NCBI GenBank assembly: GCA_002363955.1 | Contig: DEXE01000007.1 | Location: 387,859-451,858 of the forward strand | Reading direction: 5' to 3' | Origin: Methylophaga sp. UBA3192 | GTDB taxonomy: Bacteria; Pseudomonadota; Gammaproteobacteria; Nitrosococcales; Methylophagaceae | Length of the DNA stretch: 64,000 nt | Shown: positions 8,841 through 18,979 of the stretch, piece by piece | How positions within the stretch are numbered: position 1 is the stretch's first letter | How the letters are laid out: every line of letters begins with the position of its first letter | Program-made: the position numbers and the translations under genes | The notes under the pieces: generated by a model | Seen by the model: only the letters and a program-made list of their open reading frames with translations | The model's database searches: none | Told to the model about the DNA's origin: nothing

Positions 8841-10195
8841 CAGGCTTCTCCTCCAACGGCAAGCGCATCCGCCAGCTGGTCCAGCTTCATAAAACGTGAA
8901 CCTTTAATCAGACATGCCACATCCTTGGTTAGGATGCGTTTTAGTTCAGCTTCCAGTTCTGCTTTATCATTGAAATGCCTGGCGTTATCACCAAAGGCTG
9001 CTGAAGCCAGCTTACTTTGCTGCCCCACAGTGAATAATCTATTCACTCCCGCCGTTCTGGCATCACGACCCAATTGCTGATGAATGGACGTGCTTTCCGG
9101 TCCCAGCTCTCCAAAATCTCCCAATACCAGCCAATGTTCTCCGGGAAACTGCATTAACGTCTTTAACGCCTGGCGAAAGGAACCCGGATTAGCGTTATAT
9201 GTATCATCAATTACTAATGCATTATTGACCGCCTGACGCAGTTGCAAGCGATGCGGCACTGATTTGATTGAGGCCAAACCTTTGACAATGGCTTCAGGAG
9301 CAATCTTCAAGGCTGAACACACGGCAATAGCCGCCAGTGCATTACTTACATTATGAATCCCGGGTAACGGTAAAAAGATAAAATGACAGACACCTTCCAG
9401 ACGCACCATAAAGTGACTTCCGGTAATTGCTGGCTGTAGGTCAAGTGCTGCAATATCTGCCGGTTGCTGAAGACCGAACGTCAGGGACTGGCGGGCACCA
9501 AGTATGTGTTTCCATAAATCAACGTAGGGCATATCCGCATTAATGACGCCGATACCTTCCGCTTTAAGTCCGGCAAAGATTTCACCTTTTGCTTCAGCTA
9601 TACCCTGTAATGATCCGAATCCTTCTAGATGCGCAGCCCCAACGTTATTTATTACCGCTACATCCGGTTCCGCCATGGCAACCAGAGTGGCTATTTCACC
9701 AGCATGGTTAGCGCCCATTTCGATGACAGCAAAATCATAATTTTCATTGAGCCGTGTCAGCGTAAGTGGCACACCCAGCTCATTATTCAAATTACCAGCT
9801 GTTGCTAAAACTTTTCCGCATTGCCCGAGAATGGAAGCGATCATTTCTTTAAGGGTTGTCTTGCCATTACTGCCTGTTACAGCAATGATTCTGGCCTGAC
9901 TTTTTTCACGACACAATCTGGCAATTTGCCCATAAGCACTGATCACATTCTTCACTACAATCTGTGGTAATTCGCTGGGTATATATCGATTGACTAATGC
10001 CCCACAGGCTCCTGCCTTATAGGCTTGATCGATATAATCATGGCCATCTGTATTTTCTCCCGGCAATGCTATAAACAAATCACCTGCTTCAATTTTACGA
10101 CTATCAATTTTGCTGCCCGTCATAATGGCATCATTGCCATGCAACTCTGCATTCAGCAGATCAGCAATTTCGGTCAGGCGAATGTTCCACGTCAT
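8840..10195 (-). CDS. murF: UDP-MurNAc-tripeptide--D-Ala-D-Ala ligase MurF
   Basis: Adds the D-Ala-D-Ala dipeptide made by Ddl to the UDP-MurNAc-tripeptide. The 451-residue product has the N-terminal substrate domain (GSKIDSRKIEAGDLFIAL), the P-loop VTGSNGKTTLKEM at about residue 107, the DDTYNANPGS motif (about residues 325-334) and the C-terminal LIKGSRFMKL segment. It overlaps murE by four bases, the usual tandem order of these two ligases. Confidence 0.97.
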   Translation of the reverse strand: MTWNIRLTEIADLLNAELHGNDAIMTGSKIDSRKIEAGDLFIALPGENTDGHDYIDQAYKAGACGALVNRYIPSELPQIVVKNVISAYGQIARLCREKSQARIIAVTGSNGKTTLKEMIASILGQCGKVLATAGNLNNELGVPLTLTRLNENYDFAVIEMGANHAGEIATLVAMAEPDVAVINNVGAAHLEGFGSLQGIAEAKGEIFAGLKAEGIGVINADMPYVDLWKHILGARQSLTFGLQQPADIAALDLQPAITGSHFMVRLEGVCHFIFLPLPGIHNVSNALAAIAVCSALKIAPEAIVKGLASIKSVPHRLQLRQAVNNALVIDDTYNANPGSFRQALKTLMQFPGEHWLVLGDFGELGPESTSIHQQLGRDARTAGVNRLFTVGQQSKLASAAFGDNARHFNDKAELEAELKRILTKDVACLIKGSRFMKLDQLADALAVGGEA

Positions 10196-11712
10196 ACTGT
10201 TACCCTTGTTGCTGAATGGCGTTTCTGTAAGGCTTGCATAGCTATCTCATAATCATTAAAAGGTGTCTTCACACCGGAGACTTCCTGATACTGTTCGTGA
10301 CCTTTTCCTGCAATTAACACCATGTCTTCCAGCGCGGAATCAAGAACGGCATACTCAATCGCCCGCTGTCTGTCTGCTTCAATATGAATGTCAGTACCTA
10401 CAGGACAACCGGCCTGAATCTGTTCAATAATCTGCATGCTGCTCTCGCCACGCGGATTATCGTCCGTCAGCACGATTTTATCGGCCATCTCACTGGCGAT
10501 TTGCCCCATCAATGGCCGCTTACCACTATCACGATCACCTCCACAGCCAAATACACACCACAGTCTGGAAGTGCTATCCATATGCTGTCGCATACCATGT
10601 AAAGCTTTGGAAAGTGCATCCGGGGTATGAGCAAAATCAATCACTACGGAAGGTTTCAGACTGCTCGCCAACAGTTGCATACGACCATTCACACCAACTA
10701 GTTGGTTGAGTCCCTGAGCAATTTCGCTCGCTGACCAGCCAAGTAGTGATAACACCGCGGCAGTTGCCAACATATTTTCGACATTGAATTTGCCGAGCAA
10801 TCGACTTTGTATGGATAACTGTTGCTGCTGGATATGCAGGTTAAATTGCAAACCACGGGCAGTTGACGTTATATCGGTTGCATAAAGGTTTGCCTGCGCG
10901 TCTTTGCAGCTATATTCAATACATGTCATTTGATGATTATTGAGATATAGCAGCAAGGCCTGACCGAATTCATCATCTGCATTGACCACAGCAGCCTGTA
11001 GCGAAGTAAAGCTGAATAAACGTTGTTTAGCGGCAGCGTATTCCGCCATATTTTGGTGATAATCAAGATGATCGCGGCTTAAATTAGTCAGGATGCCGTA
11101 ATTGATATCTACGAAATTCAACCGGCCTTGTTCCAGTGCGTGTGAAGAAGCTTCCAACGCAATATATTCAATTCCGGCATCGCGCATTTCCGCTAATGTG
11201 GCCTGTAAGGAAACCGGATCAGGCGTTGTCATGCCATTGTGTTTAAGCTCAGTTACTCTTCCACAGCCCAAGGTTCCAATCACACCACATGGCTGACCGG
11301 CATTTTCCAGTGCCTGTGCAATAAACTGGGTAACAGATGTTTTGCCGTTGGTTCCTGTGACCGCAATAACCGTCATAACCGCTGATGGATATTGATAAAA
11401 AGCAGCGGCCAGACGAGCTGTTTTGTCTTTTAAGTTAGTGACAGCAACCCTTTCAATATTCCGATCTTTCAGCTGTTTGCTGAGTTCTGGATCCAACGAT
11501 AATTCAGCTGAATAACAGACCGCGGCAATACCTGACGCCATAGCCTGCCTGATATGCTGTTCACGGACTGTCGGGGTCGTCGCTAAGGCTATAAACAAAT
11601 CACCCGGCTTAAGCTGGCGACTGTCCAGGCTCATGCCGGTGATTTCAGTAGTTGAAACCGTGTCACTTTCAACCAGACTCATTATGTCAATAAGGCGCAT
11701 TTGATATTTCAT
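10192..11712 (-). CDS. murE: UDP-MurNAc-L-Ala-D-Glu--meso-DAP ligase MurE
   Basis: Adds the third residue of the peptidoglycan stem peptide. The 506-residue product has the N-terminal MSLDSRQLKPGDLFIAL motif, the P-loop VTGTNGKTSVTQF at about residue 118, and the DDNPRGE motif (about residue 417). The Asn-Pro-Arg core of that motif selects meso-diaminopimelate over lysine, so the organism should have meso-DAP peptidoglycan, as expected for a Gram-negative. Overlaps ftsI by four bases. Confidence 0.97.
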   Translation of the reverse strand: MKYQMRLIDIMSLVESDTVSTTEITGMSLDSRQLKPGDLFIALATTPTVREQHIRQAMASGIAAVCYSAELSLDPELSKQLKDRNIERVAVTNLKDKTARLAAAFYQYPSAVMTVIAVTGTNGKTSVTQFIAQALENAGQPCGVIGTLGCGRVTELKHNGMTTPDPVSLQATLAEMRDAGIEYIALEASSHALEQGRLNFVDINYGILTNLSRDHLDYHQNMAEYAAAKQRLFSFTSLQAAVVNADDEFGQALLLYLNNHQMTCIEYSCKDAQANLYATDITSTARGLQFNLHIQQQQLSIQSRLLGKFNVENMLATAAVLSLLGWSASEIAQGLNQLVGVNGRMQLLASSLKPSVVIDFAHTPDALSKALHGMRQHMDSTSRLWCVFGCGGDRDSGKRPLMGQIASEMADKIVLTDDNPRGESSMQIIEQIQAGCPVGTDIHIEADRQRAIEYAVLDSALEDMVLIAGKGHEQYQEVSGVKTPFNDYEIAMQALQKRHSATRVTV

Positions 11713-13418
11713 TGATGCGCCACCTGTAATTGCGTTTGCGGAAGGGCATCCGGGGCGATATTCAATAACCGCATTGCTCCCACCATGACATCTGCAAATA
11801 CTGGTGCCGCTACCGCACCGCCGTAATATTCTTCACCAGTAGGATTATCCACAACCACGACCATTGCCAGTCGGGGATTACTGGCAGGAATCAAACCAGC
11901 AAATAAAGATTGATATTCACTTTCGGTATACCCACCCGCCATGGCTTTTTTTACGGTTCCGGTTTTTGCAGCAACACTGTAATTTGGCACCGCTGCACGT
12001 TGTGCCGTTCCGCCTGGAAGCACGACCAGTTCCATCATGCCGCGAACGGTTTCCATCAGATCTTTGGAGAACACTCGACGGCCTTTAGGTGTTTTATCCT
12101 GTTTGATAAAAGTAACATCGCGCATGATGCCACCATTGCCGATAATGGTGTAGGCTCTGGCGAGCTGCAGGGTGTTGGTTGCCAAACCATAACCATAAGC
12201 GAGCGTTGCTCGATCCAGGGTCCGCCATGTACGCGGGTCCGGTAAACGCCCCATTGCTTCGCCGGGGAAATAGGCACCACTGTCAACGCCCATACCAAAA
12301 CTGGCAAAATCCTGCCATAACGCCATCGGTTCTAGTTCCAGCGCAATTTTGCTGGCTGCCACATTACTGGACTTTTGAATCGACGTTGCCAGGTTGATGA
12401 TGCCGTAATCGCGGAAATCGCGGATATTATGCCCACTGACCCGCATCGTGCCGGGGTGCGTATTGATCATGGTTGTAAGATCAAATTTGCCTGATTTCAA
12501 ACCGCTCACCACCGTGAATGGTTTAACTGTTGAGCCGGGTTCAAACAAATCGGTAACCGCTCGGTTACGTAAATCAGTTGAGCGCACACCATTCCGGTTG
12601 TTCGGGTTAAATGCCGGCTGATTAACCATCGCCAGTACTTCCCCAGTCTGCACATCCAGAATAACCGCAGAACCAGATTGCGCCCCATGCTTTTCGACCG
12701 CATTTTTCAGTGCGTTATAGCTAAGGTATTGCAAGCGTAAATCAATACTCAACTGAATATTTTCACCGGCCTTGGCTGCGCGTATCGGATCGCCGCCCCC
12801 GACAAAATTGCCTTTACTGTCCCGCACCATTCGACGCAGTCCAGGTACACCCGTCAATAATGGTTCATAGGTTAGTTCAAGACCTTCCTGACCAATATCA
12901 TCAATATTGGTAAAACCGACTACGTGGGCAGCGACTTCACCTGCAGGGTAATAGCGTTTGTATTCACGTTGCAGAGCTACACCGCCAATATTTAATTGTT
13001 TCACCTGCACGGAAATTTCGGGGGCTACCCGACGTTTTAAATAAAGAAATTCACGTTCGGGATTCTGATAAATCCGCTCACGAACGTTATTCACATCAAT
13101 ACCTAAAATGGAGGCCAGTTTTGCAAGTTGCGGATGATCTGGATCCGTGGCTTGTGGATTCAACCAGACGGAATGAACCGGCGTACTGATCGCCAGTGGT
13201 TCACCCTGACGATCGAGGATCATGCCGCGATGTGCCACAATCGGCACATTACGTAAATGGCGTGCATCACCCTGATTACGCAGAAAGTCTGGATTTAACA
13301 CTTGAATATCTACCAGACGCCATAACAGTCCCAGTCCAATCAGAATAAAGGACAGCCTGACCAGATTCAGCCGCCAGCCGCCCGTTTGCTGATAACCTCG
13401 TTGCTGACGACGACTCAT
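11709..13418 (-). CDS. ftsI: Septal transpeptidase FtsI (PBP3)
   Basis: Class B penicillin-binding protein that crosslinks septal peptidoglycan in partnership with FtsW. The 569-residue product has one N-terminal membrane segment (about residues 16-38), the PBP dimerisation domain and the transpeptidase domain. Catalytic motifs are complete: SxxK in FEPGSTVKPF, SxN in QKSSNVAAS and KTG in AAKTGTVKKAM. It sits between ftsL and murE with overlapping ends. Confidence 0.97.
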   Translation of the reverse strand: MSRRQQRGYQQTGGWRLNLVRLSFILIGLGLLWRLVDIQVLNPDFLRNQGDARHLRNVPIVAHRGMILDRQGEPLAISTPVHSVWLNPQATDPDHPQLAKLASILGIDVNNVRERIYQNPEREFLYLKRRVAPEISVQVKQLNIGGVALQREYKRYYPAGEVAAHVVGFTNIDDIGQEGLELTYEPLLTGVPGLRRMVRDSKGNFVGGGDPIRAAKAGENIQLSIDLRLQYLSYNALKNAVEKHGAQSGSAVILDVQTGEVLAMVNQPAFNPNNRNGVRSTDLRNRAVTDLFEPGSTVKPFTVVSGLKSGKFDLTTMINTHPGTMRVSGHNIRDFRDYGIINLATSIQKSSNVAASKIALELEPMALWQDFASFGMGVDSGAYFPGEAMGRLPDPRTWRTLDRATLAYGYGLATNTLQLARAYTIIGNGGIMRDVTFIKQDKTPKGRRVFSKDLMETVRGMMELVVLPGGTAQRAAVPNYSVAAKTGTVKKAMAGGYTESEYQSLFAGLIPASNPRLAMVVVVDNPTGEEYYGGAVAAPVFADVMVGAMRLLNIAPDALPQTQLQVAHQ

Positions 13419-13708
13419 GGTTTGACCACCACAGTCTGTTCATTGTTGGGGACCTGCATATTCAGTCGGGTACGAGACTGAAGTTCTACACGAGCAGGGC
13501 TAGCCCAGGTACTTTGCTCGAGCAATAATTTCCCCCATTCTTCATTCAGTTGATCACGTCTGTTTTCCAACTGCTGTAATGCAACGAATTCACTACGCCC
13601 CGCATGCTTGGTGTAAACCACTGCAACGGATGAAACCAGAACCAGTAACGTCATCACCAGCACCGGAAAATCAATACGCATATGCTCAAAAAACGTTGGC
13701 CAGCTCAT
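13415..13708 (-). CDS. ftsL: Cell division protein FtsL
   Basis: Small bitopic divisome protein that forms a subcomplex with FtsB and FtsQ and activates FtsWI. The 97-residue product has one membrane segment (about residues 15-34) and a periplasmic coiled-coil-like helix (ALQQLENRRDQLNEEWGKLL) followed by the ARVELQSRTRLNM segment that resembles the family's conserved C-terminal helix. FtsL diverges quickly; position between rsmH and ftsI supports the call. Confidence 0.93.
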   Translation of the reverse strand: MSWPTFFEHMRIDFPVLVMTLLVLVSSVAVVYTKHAGRSEFVALQQLENRRDQLNEEWGKLLLEQSTWASPARVELQSRTRLNMQVPNNEQTVVVKP

Positions 13709-14643
13709 GCCAGTTTCTCCGCAACCCGCAACACGGCACTGCGCGAGCGAACATTCACTGATAATTCAGCTGCATCCGCTTTAATGGCTTTGCCGATAAT
13801 TTTCAGACGGGGGTTTAATTGATCGGCGGTTATAGGGAAATGGGCTGGTAAATCATCGCCTTTAGCCTGATCACGGAAAAAACGTTTTACGATGCGATCT
13901 TCCAGCGAATGAAAACTGATAACGGCCAGTCTGCCGCCTACAGCCAGTACTTCCAATGCCTGTTCAAGCGCGCTGGTTAATTCTTCCAATTCACTGTTGA
14001 TAAAAATACGGATGGCCTGAAAAGTCCGGGTCGCAGGGTGTTTGAACTTGTCCCGAGTTGGACTGGCCTTATCCACCAAATCAGCCAGTTGTTTAGTGGT
14101 GGTAATCGGTGTATGTTCGCGGGTTTCCACAATAGCGCTGGCAATACGTTTGCCATAACGTTCCTCGCCCAGTGTTTTGATTACCGTGGCAATTTCATTC
14201 ATCTCGGCGCTGGCAAGCCATTCGGCTGCACTCATTCCGGAAGTCGGATCCATCCGCATATCCAATGGGCCATCATGTTGAAAACTGAATCCGCGATCAG
14301 CTTCATCCAGCTGTGGAGAAGACACACCGATATCCATCAAAATACCGTTTACATTTCCCTGCCACAGCCGTGAGTGAATAACGGTTGAAAGTTCAGAAAA
14401 AGCACAATGTTCAATGGCAAAACGTTGATCACTGGCCGCCAGCGCCTCGCCTGCTTTTACAGCAGCTGGATCACGGTCAAGGCCTAATAATCTGCCATTT
14501 TCAGAAAGTTTTTCAAGAATAGCTCGGGAATGTCCGCCACGACCAAACGTCGCATCCACATAAAAACCATCTGGCTGAATAAACAGCGCCTCGACGGTCT
14601 CTTTGAGAAGAACCGGTTGATGTGTTGGGAGTTGGTTCGTCAT
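13705..14643 (-). CDS. rsmH: 16S rRNA (cytosine-1402-N4)-methyltransferase RsmH
   Basis: SAM-dependent methyltransferase (formerly MraW) that modifies C1402 in the ribosomal decoding centre. The 312-residue product has the N-terminal HQPVLLKETVEAL motif, the SAM-binding motif DATFGRGGHSRAIL, the GILMDIGVSSPQLDEADRGF region (core LMDIGVSSPQLD) and the C-terminal VISFHSLEDRIVKRFF motif. It follows mraZ after nine bases and overlaps ftsL by four. Confidence 0.97.
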   Translation of the reverse strand: MTNQLPTHQPVLLKETVEALFIQPDGFYVDATFGRGGHSRAILEKLSENGRLLGLDRDPAAVKAGEALAASDQRFAIEHCAFSELSTVIHSRLWQGNVNGILMDIGVSSPQLDEADRGFSFQHDGPLDMRMDPTSGMSAAEWLASAEMNEIATVIKTLGEERYGKRIASAIVETREHTPITTTKQLADLVDKASPTRDKFKHPATRTFQAIRIFINSELEELTSALEQALEVLAVGGRLAVISFHSLEDRIVKRFFRDQAKGDDLPAHFPITADQLNPRLKIIGKAIKADAAELSVNVRSRSAVLRVAEKLA

Positions 14644-14652
14644 TACTCCTCC

Positions 14653-15105
14653 CTATATCGATAGCGTTTCGAGTTCAGCTGGCAGTATTGCGTCGAAGTC
14701 TTCCTGCAAACATTCGTCCATCAAGGTGTTCCAGGTTTGCTCATCCCACAGTTCAAACTTATTCCCCTGACCTATCATCACGATATTTTTATCTAATCCT
14801 GCAAATTCACGTAATTTAGCTGGTAATAAAATACGGCCATTACTATCCATTTCACATTCTGTGGCATATCCAAGCAGCATGCGTTTTAAACGACGAACCT
14901 GAGGATTCAAACTTGGTAATGCGGATAATTTTTGTTCAACTGCTTCCCATTCAGGCAATGGATATAGCTGTAAACAGTGATCTGAGTGATCGATGGTAAT
15001 GACCAAACGGCCTTCGCAGCAGACATCAAGATGCTTACGGAACTTGGCAGGAATGGCCATCCGTCCTTTTGCATCCAGATTGAAAGTTGCTACGCCTCGA
15101 AACAC
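14653..15105 (-). CDS. mraZ: Transcriptional regulator MraZ (GTG start)
   Basis: First gene of the dcw operon; an AbrB-fold DNA-binding protein that represses its own promoter in E. coli. The 150-residue product has two MraZ repeats, each with the conserved DxxGR core (LDAKGRMAIPAKFR near residue 10 and MDSNGRILLPAKLREF near residue 85). The start is a GTG at 15103-15105 preceded by a GAGGA ribosome site. Three MraZ-type boxes lie between the promoter and this start, consistent with autoregulation. Confidence 0.95.
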   Translation of the reverse strand: MFRGVATFNLDAKGRMAIPAKFRKHLDVCCEGRLVITIDHSDHCLQLYPLPEWEAVEQKLSALPSLNPQVRRLKRMLLGYATECEMDSNGRILLPAKLREFAGLDKNIVMIGQGNKFELWDEQTWNTLMDECLQEDFDAILPAELETLSI

Positions 15106-15126
15106 TGTTCGTCCTCAAATTGAAGG

Positions 15127-15152
15127 ATCCACAAAGATCCACTTTTCCCCAC
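15127..15152 (-). promoter_or_regulatory. Three MraZ operator boxes
   Basis: On the minus strand three GTGGG/GTGGA repeats occur at 15152-15147, 15142-15137 and 15132-15127, with an exact 10-bp period that puts them on one face of the helix. Tandem GTGGG-type boxes with this spacing are the known MraZ recognition pattern in front of mraZ. They lie just downstream of the -10 box, where a bound oligomer would block transcription initiation. Confidence 0.75.
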
Positions 15153-15160
15153 TTTCCGAC

Positions 15161-15189
15161 ACTATAGGAGTGCAACATAACGAAGTCAA
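15161..15189 (-). promoter_or_regulatory. Sigma-70-type promoter of the dcw operon
   Basis: Reading on the minus strand, a TTGACT -35 box (15184-15189) and a TATAGT -10 box (15161-15166) are separated by exactly 17 bases, close to the sigma-70 consensus. It lies directly upstream of the MraZ boxes and mraZ. No transcript data were available. Confidence 0.75.
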
Positions 15190-15391
15190 GCACGAAAATT
15201 AAGTAAATCCTCTTTTTACGACAAGGACTTAGCGCATTTTCATAAAAGTGGGAGAAATGTGGATCAAGGTAAAAATGAGGACTTATTTCTTATCAAAAAA
15301 CTGGCATCGGAAGTTAAAGTAGATTCTAGAATAAAGGCAGAATTTGACTCGCAGAAAAAATATTTTCAGATGGGTGAAACAGAAAAAGTTT

Positions 15392-15752
<361 letters not shown>

Positions 15753-15777
15753 AACTTACCATTTTACCGGAGCAGCT

Positions 15778-16623
15778 TTATTTTTGCTGAAGTTTCAACG
15801 CCATGTCATAGGCTTTATTTTTTTTGATACCCAGAATGGACGCTGTGATGCTCGCTGCTTGTTTTAAAGGCACTTCGTTAAGCAAAATTTGTAACACCCG
15901 AGCCTGCTCCGTTTCATCGGTGTCAGCCACCGTAGATTCTCCTTCAACAAGCAAAACTATTTCACCTTTTTGATGATTGGTATCCATGATGACAATCTCA
16001 ACCAATTCCGCTAATGGCAGCGTAACAATGGTTTCAAACATTTTTGTCAGTTCACGTGCCAAACAGGCTTTACGCTCCCCTCCAAATACGGCCAGCATAT
16101 CCTGCAAGCAACCGACCATCCTTTTAGGACTTTCGTAAAAAATCATCGTCCGCGGCTCGCTCACAAGCTTTTCCAAAGCCTGGCGGCGAGCAGTCACTTT
16201 CGGTGGCAGAAAACCTTCAAAAGTAAAGCGTTCAGCAGATAATCCAGAAGCGGATAAGGCGGTGATAACGGCACAGGCACCAGGAATAGGAACGACCTTA
16301 ATACCCTTTTCACGTGCCATATTGACTAACCGAAAACCCGGATCGCTGATTAATGGTGTGCCAGCATCAGAAATCAGTGCAATTGAATTACCATCCACTA
16401 TTTTTGATAACAATAATTCACTGCGCTGCTGCTCATTATGTTCGTGTAATGAAATAGTTGATGTTTCGATACCATGATGTTGCAACAGAAATTTGCTATG
16501 ACGAGTGTCCTCAGCGGCAATTAAATCGACTGAAGACAGAACGTCAATAGCGCGCGCTGAAATATCGGCGAGATTGCCGATTGGCGTGGCAACAATATAA
16601 AGTGCGGCTGTGGCGTCTTTCAC
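15778..16623 (-). CDS. rsmI: 16S rRNA (cytidine-1402-2'-O)-methyltransferase RsmI
   Basis: Methylates the 2'-OH of C1402, the same nucleotide that RsmH methylates on N4. The 281-residue product has the tetrapyrrole-methylase fold with the N-terminal LYIVATPIGNLADIS motif, AAEDTRHSK (about residues 37-45), SDAGTPLISDPGF and FYESPKRM. The start is a GTG at 16621-16623. It faces away from lpoA, the conserved rsmI/lpoA divergent pair seen in many gammaproteobacteria. Confidence 0.96.
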   Translation of the reverse strand: MKDATAALYIVATPIGNLADISARAIDVLSSVDLIAAEDTRHSKFLLQHHGIETSTISLHEHNEQQRSELLLSKIVDGNSIALISDAGTPLISDPGFRLVNMAREKGIKVVPIPGACAVITALSASGLSAERFTFEGFLPPKVTARRQALEKLVSEPRTMIFYESPKRMVGCLQDMLAVFGGERKACLARELTKMFETIVTLPLAELVEIVIMDTNHQKGEIVLLVEGESTVADTDETEQARVLQILLNEVPLKQAASITASILGIKKNKAYDMALKLQQK

Positions 16624-16715
16624 GGCGTATATCCTGAAAAGAAATATTGATTCTGGTCGTAATATACGCGAACAGGTAAGATGATGCCTTCTCCGAACTA
16701 AATTTGATGTAGCTT

Positions 16716-18575
16716 ATGACGCAACGATTTTCCGCCCTGCTTATATTGTTGACCTTACTGACATTATCAGCCTGTCAGCCGATATCTATGGAAACAAAAC
16801 CATCAGCTCCTGATATGACGTCCTTGGTATCCGAGGCAGAAAAACAAGGCGATTATGCAGTGGCCGCTGAACAATATATAGCCAAAGCGGCGGAATCAGA
16901 AGGCGCACTCAAATCAGCATTTCAATATCGCGCTGCAATGATGCACTATGAATTAGGTGAGTTGGCAGAAGCAGAAGCTCTGCTCGCTGAAACCAACCTG
17001 CAGCAACTGACATCACGTGAACAACTTACAGCGAATCTGTTACGTGCCGATATTGCGCTTTTGGATCTGGATGGCCTAAGTGCATTACAACATCTGGATA
17101 AAGTAGACTTTGATTCCGCCAATGCAGCTCAACAAAAACGTATTCTGGAACTGCGGATAACAGCTTATGATCTGACTGAAAACTGGTTGGAAAAAGCCTT
17201 GGCACATATCCGACTGGATCCAATGCTGGCGGAGAATGATCGTGAAAATAATCATTTAGCATTGTGGCAGACATTGATGAAAATGACACCACAGGCTTTG
17301 GATTTATATAATCCCGGTCAGCCTCCGGCGGAAGATAGTGGCTGGTTTGCCTTGGCCTATGCTGTTAAAGCCTATGAAAATAATCCAGAAGCAATGGAAG
17401 TTGCCATTGAAGATTGGGAATTCAGCTATCCAAATCATCCAGCCAACGTCGAACAACTGAAGAAATCGATTAAAACGCCTATTCGCCTTCCTGAGCAACT
17501 GGAATTGATTGGAATTTTATTGCCTGAGTCCGGTCCTGCAGCAAATGCCGCCCAGGCAATCCGTCAAGGCATCATTGCGGCACATTTTAATGCCCGTTCC
17601 AACGTTCGCTTGCAATTCTATGATGTTCGCACCGGTAATAAGCCTGACTCTAACAATGTTATCTCACAGTATGAAAAAGCGGTGGCGGACGGGGCCAATA
17701 TTATTATTGGACCGTTAGATAAGGTATCAGTTGAATTACTGGCAGCACATCAGACCTTATCAGTTCCGGTATTAGCACTGAATCGAATCAGTCAATCCAA
17801 TGATCATTCAAATTTCTTTCAATTTGCTCTGGCACCAGAAGATGATGCACGTAGCCAGGCTGAGCATGCTAATAAAATGGGATATAAACGGGCCATCGTG
17901 TTGAGCCCCCGCAGTGACTGGGGTGACAGGGTGGCAGCCGCTTTTGCCGAAGAATGGCAAACCTCAGGCGGCCAGCTGGTTACCCGTGCAAAATATGATG
18001 AAGCAGAGAATGACTATTCGCATATCCTGACACCAATCCTGGGAGTCGAAAGCAGTAATCAGCGTTATCAGAACCTGCGACGCACATTAGGACAATCTCT
18101 GGAGTTTGAACCGAGAAGACGCCAGGATGTCGATTTTCTGTTTATGGTCGGCAGACCTTTGAAAGCACGTCAGCTGGTAACGCAACTTCGTTTCCATCGT
18201 TCAGGTCAGTTACCGATACTTGCCACCTCACATGCGTACGGTGGTGAAGCGAATGCCCAGCAAGACATTGATTTGAATGGTTTGATTTTTACTGATATTC
18301 CCTGGATGTTTACGGAACAGTCGGAACAAGATCCTGCCTATTCAGCTGTTCGTCGGCAAGCGAGTGGTGATATAGGCTCATTCATGCGTTTGGCCGCGCT
18401 GGGTGTTGATGCTTATAGAATGATTCCTTTCCTGACCGCCATGAGTAGCTCTGAAGATGAAAAATATCAGGGAGCGACCGGTGAACTGACAATTAATGAG
18501 CAAGGTCAGATTGAACGTTTGATGCCAATCGCCACTATCCGCAACGGCTTGATTGAACCGCTACAAAGAGATTAA
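16716..18575 (+). CDS. lpoA: Penicillin-binding protein activator LpoA
   Basis: Outer-membrane lipoprotein that reaches through the periplasm and stimulates PBP1A. The 619-residue precursor has a signal peptide with lipobox (LTLSAC, lipidated Cys20), a helical TPR-like N-domain to about residue 255, and a C-domain with the periplasmic-binding-protein type I fold (starts near ELIGILLPESGPAAN; contains GPLDKVSVELLAAH). The shadow frames inside it are not genes. It is followed six bases later by yraN. Confidence 0.92.
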   Translation: MTQRFSALLILLTLLTLSACQPISMETKPSAPDMTSLVSEAEKQGDYAVAAEQYIAKAAESEGALKSAFQYRAAMMHYELGELAEAEALLAETNLQQLTSREQLTANLLRADIALLDLDGLSALQHLDKVDFDSANAAQQKRILELRITAYDLTENWLEKALAHIRLDPMLAENDRENNHLALWQTLMKMTPQALDLYNPGQPPAEDSGWFALAYAVKAYENNPEAMEVAIEDWEFSYPNHPANVEQLKKSIKTPIRLPEQLELIGILLPESGPAANAAQAIRQGIIAAHFNARSNVRLQFYDVRTGNKPDSNNVISQYEKAVADGANIIIGPLDKVSVELLAAHQTLSVPVLALNRISQSNDHSNFFQFALAPEDDARSQAEHANKMGYKRAIVLSPRSDWGDRVAAAFAEEWQTSGGQLVTRAKYDEAENDYSHILTPILGVESSNQRYQNLRRTLGQSLEFEPRRRQDVDFLFMVGRPLKARQLVTQLRFHRSGQLPILATSHAYGGEANAQQDIDLNGLIFTDIPWMFTEQSEQDPAYSAVRRQASGDIGSFMRLAALGVDAYRMIPFLTAMSSSEDEKYQGATGELTINEQGQIERLMPIATIRNGLIEPLQRD

Positions 18576-18581
18576 GGGCGA

Positions 18582-18938
18582 ATGGCAAAACATCTCCAGT
18601 CTGGAAAGCAGGCGGAGCAATTAGCTTGTGATTATTTACAACAGCAAGGTTTAAAGCTGATTCAGCGTAACTTTCATTGTCGTCGTGGTGAAATTGACCT
18701 GATAATGCAGGATGAACAAACCCTGGTTTTTGTTGAAGTTCGATATCGCCGCAATCACTCACATGGTGGCGCGCTGGAAAGTATTACAAGCTTTAAACAA
18801 TCACGTATCATCATCACAGCTCAACATTATTTAATGCAATCCGGATGGTCACACAATTGCCGCTTTGATGTCATCGCCATCACTGCCGGCACAGCAGATA
18901 AAATTGTGTGGATTCGGGATGCATTTCAACTAAACTAA
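18582..18938 (+). CDS. yraN: YraN family endonuclease-like protein (UPF0102)
   Basis: Small protein of the restriction-endonuclease-like fold with no firmly established role. The 118-residue product keeps the family pattern: GKQAEQLACDYL, then RRGEIDLIMQDEQTLVFVEV (metal-binding E..D...E.V.V arrangement) and SFKQSRI. Its place after lpoA is widely conserved. In enterobacteria diaA lies between yraN and dolP; here it is absent. Confidence 0.92.
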   Translation: MAKHLQSGKQAEQLACDYLQQQGLKLIQRNFHCRRGEIDLIMQDEQTLVFVEVRYRRNHSHGGALESITSFKQSRIIITAQHYLMQSGWSHNCRFDVIAITAGTADKIVWIRDAFQLN

Positions 18939-18979
18939 GCAACACTTTTATCTGCGCTCATTCAACGAGGAACAAATCC

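Noticed and set aside
18908..18979. Upstream extension of dolP
   Set aside because: It overlaps the yraN coding region and would destroy the lipoprotein signal peptide; ATG 18980 has a ribosome site.
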